Assembly: GCF_009683175.1 (NCBI RefSeq) | Contig: NZ_WKKW01000005.1 | Span: 1 to 64,000, forward strand | Direction: 5' to 3' | From: Bifidobacterium asteroides | GTDB taxonomy: Bacteria > Actinomycetota > Actinomycetes > Actinomycetales > Bifidobacteriaceae | Length of the DNA stretch: 64,000 nt | In this document: positions 46,612-56,321 of the stretch, one piece after another | Numbering within the stretch: the stretch's first letter is position 1 | Layout: every line of letters starts with the position of its first letter | Translations under genes and position numbers: made by a program | The notes under the pieces: model-generated | What the model saw: only the letters and a program-made list of their open reading frames with translations | Database searches by the model: none | What the model was told of the DNA's origin: nothing

Positions 46612-47997
46612 ATGGCAAAAGGCACATCTCTATCCGGTTTCCCTGAATGGCTTCCTTCACAAAGAGTGGTGGAGCAGCGCATCATTGACACGCTTCGCAA
46701 GGTCTTTGAATTGAACGGCTACATCGGCATTGAGACCAGGGCCGTGGAAGAGGGTTCCAGCCTGCTCAAGAAGGGGGAGACCAGCAAGGAGATCTACCTG
46801 CTCTCCCGACTGCAGGACCTGGGGCAGGAGAAGGATGTGCCAGTCGAGCGCCGACTGGGCCTGCATTTTGACCTGACCGTGCCGCTGAGCCGCTATGTGG
46901 TGGAGCACAGCAACGACTTGACCTTCCCCTTCAAGCGCTGGCAGATTCAGAAGGTCTGGCGGGGGGAGCGCCCCCAGGAGGGTCGGTTCAGGGAGTTCGT
47001 CCAGGCTGATATTGATGTGATCGGCAACGGGGAGCTGCCCGACCACTACGAGGTCGAGGTGCCCCTGGTCATGCTGAGCGCCCTGGAGGAGCTGCGGGCC
47101 TTCGGCCTGCCCAAGCCCACTGTGCACGCCAACAACCGCAAGCTCTCCGAGGGATTCTACCGGGGTCTGGGCCTGGAGGACATCGAAGGCGTCCTGCGCG
47201 AGATCGACAAGCTTGACAAGATCGGCCCTGACGAGGTGGCCAACCTGCTGGTCAGTGAGTGCGGCGCCAACCAGGACCAGGCCAGGGCCTGCCTGGATCT
47301 GGCCGAGCTGACCGCCGACGATGGCAAGCAGCTGCGCCAGCGGTTCGATGCCCTGGTCGACAAGGTCGGCATCGACAAGCAGTCTTCTTCTTATTCTCTG
47401 GCCATTGAGGGGCTGGAGACGCTGGCCATGATCATCGACGAGGCAGCCCGCATCCGGCCGGGCTCGGTCATCGCCGATCTGAAGATCGCCCGTGGTCTGG
47501 ACTACTACACCGGCTCGGTCTACGAGACCTTCCTGGAGGGGGCGCAGTCCCTGGGATCCATCTGCTCCGGCGGCCGCTATGACAACCTGGCCAGCCAGGG
47601 CAACCGCACCTATCCCGGTGTGGGGCTGTCCATCGGGCTTTCACGCCTGCTCTCCTACCTGCTGGCCCAGGGGGTCCAGGCCTCCCGTGTCTCCCCGGCG
47701 GCGGTCATGGTCGCTGTCTGGGACGAGGAGGATCGCACCGCCAGCAACCACATCGCCCAGGACCTGAGGGCCAGGGGGATCGCTGCCGATGTGGCTCCCA
47801 CCGCAGCCAAGATCGGCAAGCAGATCCGCTATGCCGACCACCTGGGCATCCCCTATGTCTGGTTCCCGGCCAAGGAGGGCCAGCAGGAGGGCGACCAGGT
47901 CAAGAACATCATTACCGGCGAACAGGTTCCGGCTGACCTGGTGTCGTGGACGCCGGATAGCCTGTATGCCCGGCAGAGTGTGGAATACCAGGCCTGA
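46612..47997 (+). CDS. hisS: Histidine-tRNA ligase
   Basis: Class IIa synthetase charging tRNA-His. The protein is 461 residues. Motif 1 lies in the N-terminal region (RVVEQRIIDTLRKVFELNGY), motif 2 is KVWRGERPQEGRFREFVQADID, and the histidine-binding signatures are LDYYTGSVYETF and SICSGGRYDNL. The C-terminal anticodon-binding domain starts at about residue 365. There is no ribosome-binding site before the ATG at 46612; the adjacent TATAGT box implies a leader of only a few nucleotides. aspS follows with a short gap, the common hisS-aspS pair. Confidence 0.96.
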   Translation: MAKGTSLSGFPEWLPSQRVVEQRIIDTLRKVFELNGYIGIETRAVEEGSSLLKKGETSKEIYLLSRLQDLGQEKDVPVERRLGLHFDLTVPLSRYVVEHSNDLTFPFKRWQIQKVWRGERPQEGRFREFVQADIDVIGNGELPDHYEVEVPLVMLSALEELRAFGLPKPTVHANNRKLSEGFYRGLGLEDIEGVLREIDKLDKIGPDEVANLLVSECGANQDQARACLDLAELTADDGKQLRQRFDALVDKVGIDKQSSSYSLAIEGLETLAMIIDEAARIRPGSVIADLKIARGLDYYTGSVYETFLEGAQSLGSICSGGRYDNLASQGNRTYPGVGLSIGLSRLLSYLLAQGVQASRVSPAAVMVAVWDEEDRTASNHIAQDLRARGIAADVAPTAAKIGKQIRYADHLGIPYVWFPAKEGQQEGDQVKNIITGEQVPADLVSWTPDSLYARQSVEYQA

Positions 47998-48036
47998 CGC
48001 AGGGGCAGGCCGAGCATTATGGAGGTACAGGAAAGC

Positions 48037-49839
48037 ATGGGCCAGTCGGCTTATAGAACGAGCTACGCCACGGATGTCACGCAGGATATGGTCGGTCGCC
48101 AGGTGACGGTGGCCGGATGGGTGGATCGCCGCCGGGATCACGGAGGCGTGGCCTTCATCGATCTGCGTGACCGCTCCGGTCTGGTCCAGATCGTCATCTA
48201 CGACGAGGAAGAGGCCCGGCCCCTGCGCAGCGAGTACGTGATCCAGGTCACCGGCAAGGTTCGCGAACGCCCCGAGGGCAATGACAACGAGCACCTGTCC
48301 ACCGGACACATCGAGATCGTGGCCGATAAGATCGAGGTTCTGGCCAAGTCGGCCGCCCTGCCCTTCCAGGTGTCCACTGCCCTGGAGAACGAGGCCGAGA
48401 ACAAGCTGCCAGGCGAGGATGTGCGGCTGCGCTACCGTTATCTGGACCTGCGTCGCCCCTCCATGCAGCACAACATCCGCCTGAGGGCCGCTATGAACAG
48501 GGCCGCCCGTGCCGCCCTGGACAAGATGGACTTCTGCGAGATCGAGACGCCGACCCTGATCAAGTCCACCCCCGAGGGTGCCCGCGACTTCCTGGTGCCT
48601 GCCCGCCTGGTGCCCGGATCCTGGTACGCCCTGCCGCAGTCCCCCCAGCTGCTCAAGCAGCTGCTGATGGTGGGCGGCTTCGAGCGTTACTACCAGATCG
48701 CCCGCTGCTACCGCGACGAGGACTTCCGTGCCGACAGGCAGCCCGAGTTCACCCAGCTGGACATCGAGATGAGCTTCGCCTCCCAGGAGGACGTCATGGC
48801 CATGGCCGAGCAGGTCATCGCCGAGGTCTGGAAGGCTGCGGGATTCGAGGTCACCCTGCCCATCCCCAGGATCAGCTGGCAGGAGGCCATGGACAAGTAC
48901 GGCTCCGACAAGCCCGACTTGCGCTTCGGCAACCCCATCGTCGAGCTGACCGACTACTTTAAGGACACCCCCTTCCGGGTCTTCCAGGCCCCCTACGTGG
49001 GTGCCGTGGTCTACCAGGGCGCGGCCAACCTGCCCCGCAGGCAGTTCGATGCCTGGCAGGAGTGGGCCCGCCAGCGGGGTGCCAAGGGCCTGGCATACGT
49101 CCAGTTCACCGGCGATGGCACCCTCAAGGGCCCCGTGGCCAAGAACCTGTCTGATGCCGAACGCCAGGGCCTCAAGGAGGCTGTGGGCGCCTCGGACGGG
49201 GATGCCGTCTTCTTCGCAGCCGGACCCCGCGAGGCCTCGCAGACCCTGCTGGGTGCGGCACGTGTGGAGATCGCCCGCCGCCAGGGGTTGCTCAAGCCCG
49301 ACGAATTCGCTCTGACCTGGGTGGTGGACTTCCCGCTTTTCAAGCCCACCGACGACCCGGACGACGACGATGTGGCCGTGGGCCATTCCAAGTGGACCTC
49401 CATGCACCACCCCTTCACCATGCCCTCGGCCGACTGGATCGACCGCTTCGACAAGGATCCCGAGCACGCCATGAGCGACTCCTACGACATCGTCTGCAAC
49501 GGCGAGGAGATGGGCGGCGGCTCGGTGCGTATCCACCGCGACGACATCCAGGACAGGATCTTCAAGGTGCTGGGCATCGGCCCCGAGGAGGCCCAGGAGA
49601 AGTTCGGCTTCCTGCTGGATGCCTTCAAGTACGGCGCTCCGCCCCACGCGGGCATCGCCTTCGGCTGGGACAGGACCGCTCAGATCCTGACGGGAGCCGA
49701 CTCCATCCGTGATGTCATCGCCTTCCCCAAGTCCGGCGGCGGCCAGGATCCCATGACCGGGGCTCCTGCTCCCATCTCCGACCAGCAACGCGCCGAGACC
49801 GGCGTGGACTGGGAGCCGGATCAGGAGGATGCCGTCTGA
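48037..49839 (+). CDS. aspS: Aspartate-tRNA ligase
   Basis: Class IIb synthetase charging tRNA-Asp (and tRNA-Asn in organisms that lack AsnRS). The protein is 600 residues, the bacterial-type length with a GAD insertion. An OB-fold anticodon-binding domain lies at the N-terminus ([23 protein letters not shown]). It is followed by RYRYLDLRR, motif 2 [23 protein letters not shown] and motif 3 [13 protein letters not shown]. The ATG at 48037 was preferred (GGAGG 11 nt upstream); an ATG at 48019 is in frame. It is co-transcribed with hisS, and a terminator follows at 49874. Confidence 0.96.
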   Translation: MGQSAYRTSYATDVTQDMVGRQVTVAGWVDRRRDHGGVAFIDLRDRSGLVQIVIYDEEEARPLRSEYVIQVTGKVRERPEGNDNEHLSTGHIEIVADKIEVLAKSAALPFQVSTALENEAENKLPGEDVRLRYRYLDLRRPSMQHNIRLRAAMNRAARAALDKMDFCEIETPTLIKSTPEGARDFLVPARLVPGSWYALPQSPQLLKQLLMVGGFERYYQIARCYRDEDFRADRQPEFTQLDIEMSFASQEDVMAMAEQVIAEVWKAAGFEVTLPIPRISWQEAMDKYGSDKPDLRFGNPIVELTDYFKDTPFRVFQAPYVGAVVYQGAANLPRRQFDAWQEWARQRGAKGLAYVQFTGDGTLKGPVAKNLSDAERQGLKEAVGASDGDAVFFAAGPREASQTLLGAARVEIARRQGLLKPDEFALTWVVDFPLFKPTDDPDDDDVAVGHSKWTSMHHPFTMPSADWIDRFDKDPEHAMSDSYDIVCNGEEMGGGSVRIHRDDIQDRIFKVLGIGPEEAQEKFGFLLDAFKYGAPPHAGIAFGWDRTAQILTGADSIRDVIAFPKSGGGQDPMTGAPAPISDQQRAETGVDWEPDQEDAV

Positions 49840-49873
49840 GCGCATTCCGTCGCTGACCGACGAGAGACTACAA

Positions 49874-49910
49874 GGGCTGGAATCCTGCGGGGTTCCGGCC
49901 CCTATTGTTT
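49874..49910 (+). terminator. Rho-independent terminator after aspS
   Basis: GGGCTGGAATCC (49874-49885) pairs with GGGTTCCGGCCC (49890-49901) through a TGCG loop with two G-T wobbles, followed by CTATTGTTT. Confidence 0.85.
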
Positions 49911-50010
49911 AGAAACTTTTATACGCGGACGAACCAATTGGCCAGGGTTGGCCAGAGGCTCTGCTTTCCAAGAGAACCGTTTCTATGGCCGTTCCGCAAC
50001 AAAGGATGAG

Positions 50011-50016
50011 TAAACT
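50011..50016 (+). promoter_or_regulatory. Putative -10 box (TAAACT) for the gluABCD-type operon
   Basis: TAAACT ends exactly 7 nt before the ATG at 50024, and no ribosome-binding site intervenes. Confidence 0.45.
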
Positions 50017-50023
50017 GCCCAAT

Positions 50024-50839
50024 ATGAGCGAAACAACCAAACATCCGTCGGAGCGGATTCTGCCGGAGAAACCGGTCTCGGACCGACCGGTCAAGGATAA
50101 GTCCGGGCCGTTGGTCGAGCTGGCCCACGTCGAGAAACATTTTGGCAGCCTGCACGTCCTCAAGGACATAAACCTGCAGGTCGACACCGGTGAGGTGCTG
50201 GTGGTGGTCGGGCCTTCAGGCTCAGGCAAGTCCACCATGTGCCGGACCATCAATCGTCTGGAGTCCATCGACTCAGGTGTCATCAGGATCGAGGGGGAGC
50301 CCCTGCCCCAGGAGGGACGCGACCTGGCTCGACTCAGGGCCGAGGTGGGCATGGTCTTCCAGTCCTTCAACCTGTTCGCCAACAAGACCATCCTGGAGAA
50401 CATGACCCTGGCGCCCATCAAGGTGCGCCACATGCCCAAGAAGGATGCCGAGGACCTGGCCATGGACCTCCTTGCACGGGTGGGCGTGGAATCCCAGGCC
50501 TCCAAGATGCCCTCACAGCTCTCCGGCGGCCAGCAGCAGCGTGTGGCCATCGCCCGAGCCCTGGCCATGCAGCCCAAGGTCATGCTCTTCGACGAGCCCA
50601 CATCAGCCCTGGACCCGGAGATGGTCAACGAGGTGCTGGATGTCATGATCGAGCTGGCCCAGGAGGGCATGACCATGATCTGCGTGACCCATGAGATGGG
50701 CTTTGCCCGTCAGGCCGCCGATCATATCGTCTTCATGGCCGATGGGCGCATCCTGGAGAAGGACAACCCCGACGACTTCTTCGACCACCCCAAGACCCAG
50801 CGGGCCGCCGACTTCCTGTCCAAGATTCTGACCCACTGA
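50024..50839 (+). CDS. gluA: Glutamate/polar amino acid ABC transporter, ATP-binding protein
   Basis: Energising subunit of an amino-acid importer, 271 residues. Walker A is GPSGSGKST, the Q-loop is in VFQSFNLF, the signature is [15 protein letters not shown], and Walker B is [15 protein letters not shown] with the H-loop in [12 protein letters not shown] 50024 was chosen because of the TAAACT box; ATG 49985 is in frame but places 13 extra non-conserved residues at the front. Gene order ATPase, binding protein, permease, permease equals gluABCD of corynebacteria, so glutamate or a related amino acid is the likely substrate, by analogy only. Confidence 0.93.
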   Translation: MSETTKHPSERILPEKPVSDRPVKDKSGPLVELAHVEKHFGSLHVLKDINLQVDTGEVLVVVGPSGSGKSTMCRTINRLESIDSGVIRIEGEPLPQEGRDLARLRAEVGMVFQSFNLFANKTILENMTLAPIKVRHMPKKDAEDLAMDLLARVGVESQASKMPSQLSGGQQQRVAIARALAMQPKVMLFDEPTSALDPEMVNEVLDVMIELAQEGMTMICVTHEMGFARQAADHIVFMADGRILEKDNPDDFFDHPKTQRAADFLSKILTH

Positions 50840-50861
50840 AGCAGGAGGGAAGCATATCCGC

Positions 50862-51713
50862 ATGAATGCAAGCATGCATGGCATGAGCCGTCCGCTGAAA
50901 CGGCTGGCCAGGAATCTGACCGCAATCCTGTGCGCTTTGGGTTGTCTGGTTTCCCTGGCGGCCTGTGGCTCCGACAAGGAGGCAGGCAAGATCCGCGTGG
51001 GCATCAAGTTCGACCAGCCGGGTCTGGGCTTCAAGAAGGCCGGAACCTACGTGGGCTTCGACGTGGATGTGGCCACCTACATCGCCGGTAAACTGGGCTA
51101 CAGCGCCGACGACATCGTCTGGAAGGAGGCCCCCTCCAAGCAGCGGGAGGCCATGCTCCAGAACGGTGACGTGGACATGATCCTGGCCTCATACTCAATA
51201 ACTGACGAACGCAAGCGGGCTGTCTCCTTCGCTGGACCCTACATTGTCGCCGGCCAGGACCTGCTGGTGCGCAAGGAGGACCATCATATCCGCGGCCCCG
51301 AGGATCTCAACGGCAAGAGGCTGTGCTCGGTGACCGGATCCACCTCGGCCGTCACCGTCAAGAAACGGTTCGCCAAGGAGGTCCAGCTGATGGAGCAGCC
51401 CGGCTATGCCGAATGCGCCACCGCCCTCTTCTCCGGCATCGTCGATGCGGTCACCACTGACGACATCATCCTGGCCGGACTGGCCTCCGCCTCCCGTGGA
51501 AGGCTGCGGCTGGTCGGTAAGCCCTTCACCCAGGAGTACTACGGCGTAGGCATCAAGAAGGGCAATACCAAGCTGGCCCACAAAATCAATGCGGCCCTGG
51601 CCGACATGGAGGCCAACGGCTCCTGGCAGCGTGCGCTGGAGAACAATACCCGGGGCACCCATTACAAACCCGACCCGCGCTACAACCCGCCCAAGCCCAA
51701 GGAAGGGGAGTGA
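50862..51713 (+). CDS. gluB: Amino acid ABC transporter substrate-binding lipoprotein
   Basis: Extracellular lipoprotein of 283 residues that captures the substrate. A lipoprotein signal peptide ends in the lipobox LAAC with Cys35. The mature part is a periplasmic-binding type 2 fold (SBP family 3) with VGIKFDQPGLGF, TYVGFDVDVATYIA, QNGDVDMILASYSITDERK and VSFAGPYIVAGQDLLV. The ATG at 50862 has AGGAGGG 12 nt upstream; later ATGs at codons 5 and 8 are possible. It ends 1 nt before gluC begins. The C-terminus is short and Pro/Lys-rich. Confidence 0.93.
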   Translation: MNASMHGMSRPLKRLARNLTAILCALGCLVSLAACGSDKEAGKIRVGIKFDQPGLGFKKAGTYVGFDVDVATYIAGKLGYSADDIVWKEAPSKQREAMLQNGDVDMILASYSITDERKRAVSFAGPYIVAGQDLLVRKEDHHIRGPEDLNGKRLCSVTGSTSAVTVKKRFAKEVQLMEQPGYAECATALFSGIVDAVTTDDIILAGLASASRGRLRLVGKPFTQEYYGVGIKKGNTKLAHKINAALADMEANGSWQRALENNTRGTHYKPDPRYNPPKPKEGE

Positions 51714-51714
51714 G

Positions 51715-52392
51715 ATGTCAACCATCATCGAACTGTTTTCCGACTACGACATCCCGGCAGCCTTCTGGGTCAACATCCAGCTGACCCTCTGGTCGGCCCT
51801 CTTCTCGCTGATCCTGGGCATCATTTTGGTGATCATGCGCATCTCGCCCATCTCCTCCCTGCGGGCCGTCGGCCGCGGGTACGTGGAGTTCTTCCAGAAC
51901 ATGCCTTTGACCATTATCATGGTCTTCATGGTCCTGGGGGCCTTTGCCCAGCTCAAAATCAGCTTCTCGCCGGAATTCTCCGTCAACTTCTTCTGGCTGG
52001 CGGTCACGGGCCTGTCCCTGTATACGGCGGCCTTCGTCTGCGAGTCCCTGCGTTCGGGAATCAACACGGTGCCTCTGGGCCAGGCTGAGGCGGCCCGTGC
52101 CCTGGGGCTGAGCTTCTTCCAGTCGGCTTCGCAGATCATTCTGCCCCAGGCCTTCCGCGGTTCGGTGGCCCCCCTGGGCAACACCTTCATCGCTCTGCTG
52201 AAGAACTCCACCGTGGCTGCAGCGGCCTCCGTGGCCTCCGAGAGCTCCTCCCTGATGAGCGAGATGATCGAGTTCCACGCCAACGCCATCGTGGCCATCT
52301 TCCTGATTTTCGCCCTGGGATACGTGATCCTGGTTCTGCCCATCGGGGCTTTGACCACGTACCTGTCCAACAAGCTGGCAGTGAGGAGGTGA
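51715..52392 (+). CDS. gluC: Amino acid ABC transporter permease
   Basis: Membrane channel subunit of 225 residues with five predicted transmembrane helices. The ATPase-contacting EAA-type loop reads EAARALGLSFFQSASQIILPQA (about 124-145). The start ATG is 1 nt after the gluB stop, with AAGGGGAG upstream inside gluB. Its own stop is embedded in the ribosome-binding site of gluD. It is expected to form a heterodimer with GluD. Confidence 0.93.
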   Translation: MSTIIELFSDYDIPAAFWVNIQLTLWSALFSLILGIILVIMRISPISSLRAVGRGYVEFFQNMPLTIIMVFMVLGAFAQLKISFSPEFSVNFFWLAVTGLSLYTAAFVCESLRSGINTVPLGQAEAARALGLSFFQSASQIILPQAFRGSVAPLGNTFIALLKNSTVAAAASVASESSSLMSEMIEFHANAIVAIFLIFALGYVILVLPIGALTTYLSNKLAVRR

Positions 52393-52398
52393 GCAGCC

Positions 52399-53589
52399 TT
52401 GGCACAGGACAATGAGAGCTCGCTGCTCTTCGATCAGCCCGGTCCCAAGGGCCGGCGCACCATACGAATCGCCAACTGGATAGCCGCCATCATCTTCGCC
52501 ATAGTGGTCATCCTGGTGTTGATGCGGCTGCACAATCCTCCGGACGGTGAGAACCAGCTGAGCTGGGAGCTCTGGCGTCCGGCCCTGGACTACGAAGCCT
52601 GGTCCGACTTCTACCTGCCCGGGCTCTGGCTGACCATCAAGGCCTCCGTAGTTGCAGTGATAGGCTCGGTCATCTTTGGGTTCATCTTCGGCATCGGCCG
52701 TCTGTTGCCCAACGGTCTGGTAAGGATGGTCTCTGGCATCATCGTGGAATTCTGCCGGGCAGTCCCGGTGCTGATGATGATGATCTTCTTCTGGCGCTGG
52801 TTCGCATTTGCCGGAGTCAGCCAGGCCTCCTATTGGGCCGTCGTGCTGGGTCTGATCCTCTACAACGGCTCCGTGGTGGCTGAGCTCATCCGTTCGGGCG
52901 TGGGCAATCTGCCCAACGGCCAGCGTGAGGCTTCTCTGGCTCTGGGGTTGACCAGGACCCAGTCGCTGATGCAGATCGAGGTCCCCCAGGCCGTCTACGC
53001 CATGCTGCCGGCGGCCGTAACCCAGCTGGTCGTGGTCCTCAAGGACACGGCTCTGGGCTCCATCATCATGTACACGGATCTGCTGCAGGAGTCCCGTCGT
53101 CTGGGCTCCATGTACTTCAACATCCTGCAGACCCTGGTGGTGGCCTCGGTGGTCTACTTCTTCGTCTGCTTCCTGCTGTCCCACTTCGCCCGCTGGCTGC
53201 CCAAGAAGATGCAGGAACGCACCGCCGCCCCCGCCGACTTCGTGGAGCCGGCCGCGCCCGTGGCCATCATGGATCCCTCCAACGTCAACCAGATAGCCGT
53301 GGCCAAGGAGGTGGACGAGGACCGGTACGGCGGCGCACCATTGCAGTACCATGCACATCACCGCGGATCGAACGCCTCCATCCAGCACTGGAGGAAGACC
53401 CGTTACATCCAGGGTTATGACCGGACCCAGCCCGACACGCTGGTCGATCCGCATAAGGCGAGCCTGGAAATTCCGGACTTCCTCAAGCCCGGACGCGGCA
53501 GCCGCTCCGGCGGCGAGCAGAAGGCCGAGGGCAAGACCAGGAAGGATAAGAAAGGCGGCAACGACAAAGACGGCAAGAACAGGAGCTGA
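52399..53589 (+). CDS. gluD: Amino acid ABC transporter permease with hydrophilic C-terminal extension
   Basis: Second channel subunit. The TTG start at 52399 has a strong AGGAGGTGA 6 nt upstream. Residues about 25-275 form the permease, with the EAA loop REASLALGLTRTQSLMQIEVPQA. Residues about 280-396 are an unusual hydrophilic tail. It is first acidic/mixed and contains a His/Tyr/Arg-rich stretch (YHAHHRGSNASIQHWRKTRYIQGYDR). It ends in a Lys/Gly/Asp-rich segment that is probably disordered. A tail of this size is not needed for permease function. It is expected on the cytoplasmic side and could be a regulatory or partner-binding region. Confidence 0.9.
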   Translation: MAQDNESSLLFDQPGPKGRRTIRIANWIAAIIFAIVVILVLMRLHNPPDGENQLSWELWRPALDYEAWSDFYLPGLWLTIKASVVAVIGSVIFGFIFGIGRLLPNGLVRMVSGIIVEFCRAVPVLMMMIFFWRWFAFAGVSQASYWAVVLGLILYNGSVVAELIRSGVGNLPNGQREASLALGLTRTQSLMQIEVPQAVYAMLPAAVTQLVVVLKDTALGSIIMYTDLLQESRRLGSMYFNILQTLVVASVVYFFVCFLLSHFARWLPKKMQERTAAPADFVEPAAPVAIMDPSNVNQIAVAKEVDEDRYGGAPLQYHAHHRGSNASIQHWRKTRYIQGYDRTQPDTLVDPHKASLEIPDFLKPGRGSRSGGEQKAEGKTRKDKKGGNDKDGKNRS

Positions 53590-53694
53590 TAAAGATCTCC
53601 CGGCTGCTTTGTTGCCTGGTCGCTTGTCCGTTTTATGGACTTAAGCGTCAGGTAACGAAGCCGGCCTCCGGCCGGACTTGTGTGCCTGGCCGGA

Positions 53695-53700
53695 TAGACT
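53695..53700 (+). promoter_or_regulatory. Putative -10 box (TAGACT) for the Ski2-like helicase
   Basis: TAGACT ends exactly 7 nt before the ATG at 53708. No ribosome-binding site is visible. Confidence 0.45.
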
Positions 53701-53707
53701 GGTGGAC

Positions 53708-56311
53708 ATGGTCCAAGAACATGCTGATTCCTCAACCGCCTCAACCGACCAGCCTCCATCCCTGGGTGACCTGGTCCCCGAGGCGGGAGGCCCCCGCAAC
53801 CTGACCGAGGATCAGATCTACGACCGCTTCTTCTCCTGGGTGGCTTCCCGAGGCATCACCCCCTGGCCGCATCAGGAGGAGGCCGTCCTCTCCCTGGTTT
53901 CAGGCGACCATGTGATCCTGTCGACCCCGACCGGTTCGGGCAAGTCCATGGTGGCTTTGGCCATGCACTTCATCGCCCTGTGCACCGGGCGGCGTTCCTA
54001 CTACACGGCCCCCATCAAGGCCCTGGTCTCCGAGAAGTTCTTCGACCTGGTCTCGGTCCTGGGCCGCGACCGGGTGGGCATGATCACCGGCGACACCCAC
54101 ATCAATACGGATGCCCCGGTCATCTGCTGCACCGCCGAGATCCTGGCCAACCAGGCCTTGAGGGAGGGCAGGCATGCCGACATCGGTTGCGTGGCCATGG
54201 ATGAGTTCCACTATTACGGGGACCCGGACCGAGGCTGGGCCTGGCAGGTGCCCCTGCTGACCCTGCCCGATGTGCAGTTCCTGCTCATGTCGGCCACCCT
54301 GGGCGACGTGGATCAGATCGCCGTGGACCTGGAGCGCAAAACCGGGGTGGGTGTGGACATCGTCGCCGATGCCCCACGACCGGTGCCTCTGGACTACCGT
54401 TATGTGGACACCCCCTTGCTCAACACTGTGGAGTCCTTGCTGGCCGATGGGGATTCGCCGGTCTACATTGTTCACTTCTCCCAGGATGCCGCCCTGGAGA
54501 CGGCCCAGGCCCTGTCCAGCACGGGGGTCTCCGACCGGGGCCAGCGGGACCGGATCAAGGAGGCCATGGCCGGCACCCGCTTCACCACGGCCTTCGGTAG
54601 GATTCTGCAGCGCTTGTTGCGCACCGGGGTCGGGGTCCACCATGCGGGCATGCTGCCCCGGTATCGGCGTCTGGTGGAGCAGCTGGCCCAGGATGGCCTT
54701 CTGCCGGTCATCTGTGGCACGGACACCCTGGGGGTCGGCATCAATGTGCCCATCCACACGGTCCTGCTGACCGGGCTGACCAAGTTCGACGGCTACAGGA
54801 TGCGTCGCCTGAGGGCTCGGGAATTCCACCAGATCGCTGGCAGGGCCGGGCGCATGGGCTTCGATACCAGCGGGCTGGTCGTGGCCGAGGCCCCCGAATA
54901 CGAGATTGAGAACGCCAGGGCCGTGGCCAAGGCTGGCAACGACCCCAAGAAGCTCAAGCGGATCAAACACAAGAAGCCCCAGGAGGGATTCGTCACCTGG
55001 GGCAAGGGCACCTTCGACAAGCTGATCGAGGCCCGTCCCGAGACCCTGACGCCGCACCTGAAGATCTCCCATGCCATGGTGCTCAACGAGGTCGACCAGG
55101 GCGGGGATGCCAGGAGGCGGGTGGAGGACCTGATCGAGGACTCCCGTCAGACCCCGCAGCAGAAGGAGCATCTGCAGGACCGGGCCGACGAGATCTTCCA
55201 GACCCTGACCGACACCGGGGTCATCGAGACCGAACGAAACCCCGACGGCGGCCTGGACTACTTCACGACCGTGGACCTGCCCGAGGATTTCGCCCTGGAC
55301 CAGCCCCTCTCGCCCTTCCTGCTGGCCGCCCTGGAGCTGCTGGATCCCGAGGACCCTGACTACGACATGAATCTGCTCTCCATGGTCGAGGCCACCCTGG
55401 AGGATCCCCGGCAGATTCTCAAGGCCCAGCAGCGGCAGGCCCGTGACGCGGCCATCCAGCAGATGAAGGAGGATGGCCTGGAGTACGAGGAACGGATGGA
55501 GCGTCTGCAGGAGGTGACCTGGCCCAAGCCCCTGGAGGAGCTGCTGGGGGAGGCCTTCGACCGCTACCGTCGGGATGTTCCCTGGGCCAACGACTATGAG
55601 ATCCACCCCAAGTCCGTTCTGCGGGACATGATCGAGACGGCCTCGGACTTCAACGGCTACATCGCCCGCTACGGAATATCCCGGTCGGAGGGGACCCTGC
55701 TGCGATACCTGTCCGATGCCTATCGGGCGCTCAGCAGGACGGTCCCCGAAGAGTTCATGGATGAGCGACTGGAGGACATCCTGGCCTGGTTGGGACTGAT
55801 AGTCCGTTCGGTGGATTCCAGCCTGGTGGATGAGTGGGAGGCCGCGGGCAGGGCTGAAAATGGCGAAGCCGCAAGCGGCCTGGATGCCGCCCCGCCCAAG
55901 GTGGAGAACCAGGTGGTGGCGGACCGGCGTGGGTTGACCCTGCTGGTGCGCAATGCCATGTTCCAGCGGGTGGAGCTGGTTGCCGCCGACCGGCCGGAGG
56001 CCCTGGCCGAGCTGGATGCGGACTGGGGATACGGTCTGCGGGCCTGGAGCGACGCACTGGACGACCTCTACGAGGACCATGAGCGGATCCTGACCGATGC
56101 CCAGGCCAGGTCCTCGGACTTCTTCAGCCTGGATGACCGGGACGAGCACCAGGGGCACACCTGGCGGGTCCAACAGATCTTCGACGACGTCGAGGGGGAG
56201 CACGACTGGGGCATCGCAGGCATCGTGGACCTGGATGCCACCCAGGAGAGCGGCCAGGTGGTCTTCAAGGAATACCGGGTGGGTCCCATCGAGGAACTGA
56301 TGGAACTCTAG
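53708..56311 (+). CDS. DEAD/DEAH-box helicase, Ski2-like (HelY-related)
   Basis: Superfamily 2 nucleic-acid helicase, 867 residues. It carries Walker A LSTPTGSGKS, motif Ia YYTAPIKALVSEKFF, a DEFH box in VAMDEFHYYGDPDRG, motif III LMSATLGD, motif V CGTDTLGVGINVP and motif VI QIAGRAGRMGFD. The C-terminal half is helical, with a ratchet-like region and an acidic end. Such proteins are usual in actinobacteria; the substrate (structured RNA or DNA) is not established. The start at ATG 53708 follows a TAGACT box by 7 nt, suggesting a leaderless mRNA. The gene is convergent with the second amino-acid ABC operon. Confidence 0.88.
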   Translation: MVQEHADSSTASTDQPPSLGDLVPEAGGPRNLTEDQIYDRFFSWVASRGITPWPHQEEAVLSLVSGDHVILSTPTGSGKSMVALAMHFIALCTGRRSYYTAPIKALVSEKFFDLVSVLGRDRVGMITGDTHINTDAPVICCTAEILANQALREGRHADIGCVAMDEFHYYGDPDRGWAWQVPLLTLPDVQFLLMSATLGDVDQIAVDLERKTGVGVDIVADAPRPVPLDYRYVDTPLLNTVESLLADGDSPVYIVHFSQDAALETAQALSSTGVSDRGQRDRIKEAMAGTRFTTAFGRILQRLLRTGVGVHHAGMLPRYRRLVEQLAQDGLLPVICGTDTLGVGINVPIHTVLLTGLTKFDGYRMRRLRAREFHQIAGRAGRMGFDTSGLVVAEAPEYEIENARAVAKAGNDPKKLKRIKHKKPQEGFVTWGKGTFDKLIEARPETLTPHLKISHAMVLNEVDQGGDARRRVEDLIEDSRQTPQQKEHLQDRADEIFQTLTDTGVIETERNPDGGLDYFTTVDLPEDFALDQPLSPFLLAALELLDPEDPDYDMNLLSMVEATLEDPRQILKAQQRQARDAAIQQMKEDGLEYEERMERLQEVTWPKPLEELLGEAFDRYRRDVPWANDYEIHPKSVLRDMIETASDFNGYIARYGISRSEGTLLRYLSDAYRALSRTVPEEFMDERLEDILAWLGLIVRSVDSSLVDEWEAAGRAENGEAASGLDAAPPKVENQVVADRRGLTLLVRNAMFQRVELVAADRPEALAELDADWGYGLRAWSDALDDLYEDHERILTDAQARSSDFFSLDDRDEHQGHTWRVQQIFDDVEGEHDWGIAGIVDLDATQESGQVVFKEYRVGPIEELMEL

Positions 56312-56321
56312 CCCCGAGGCG

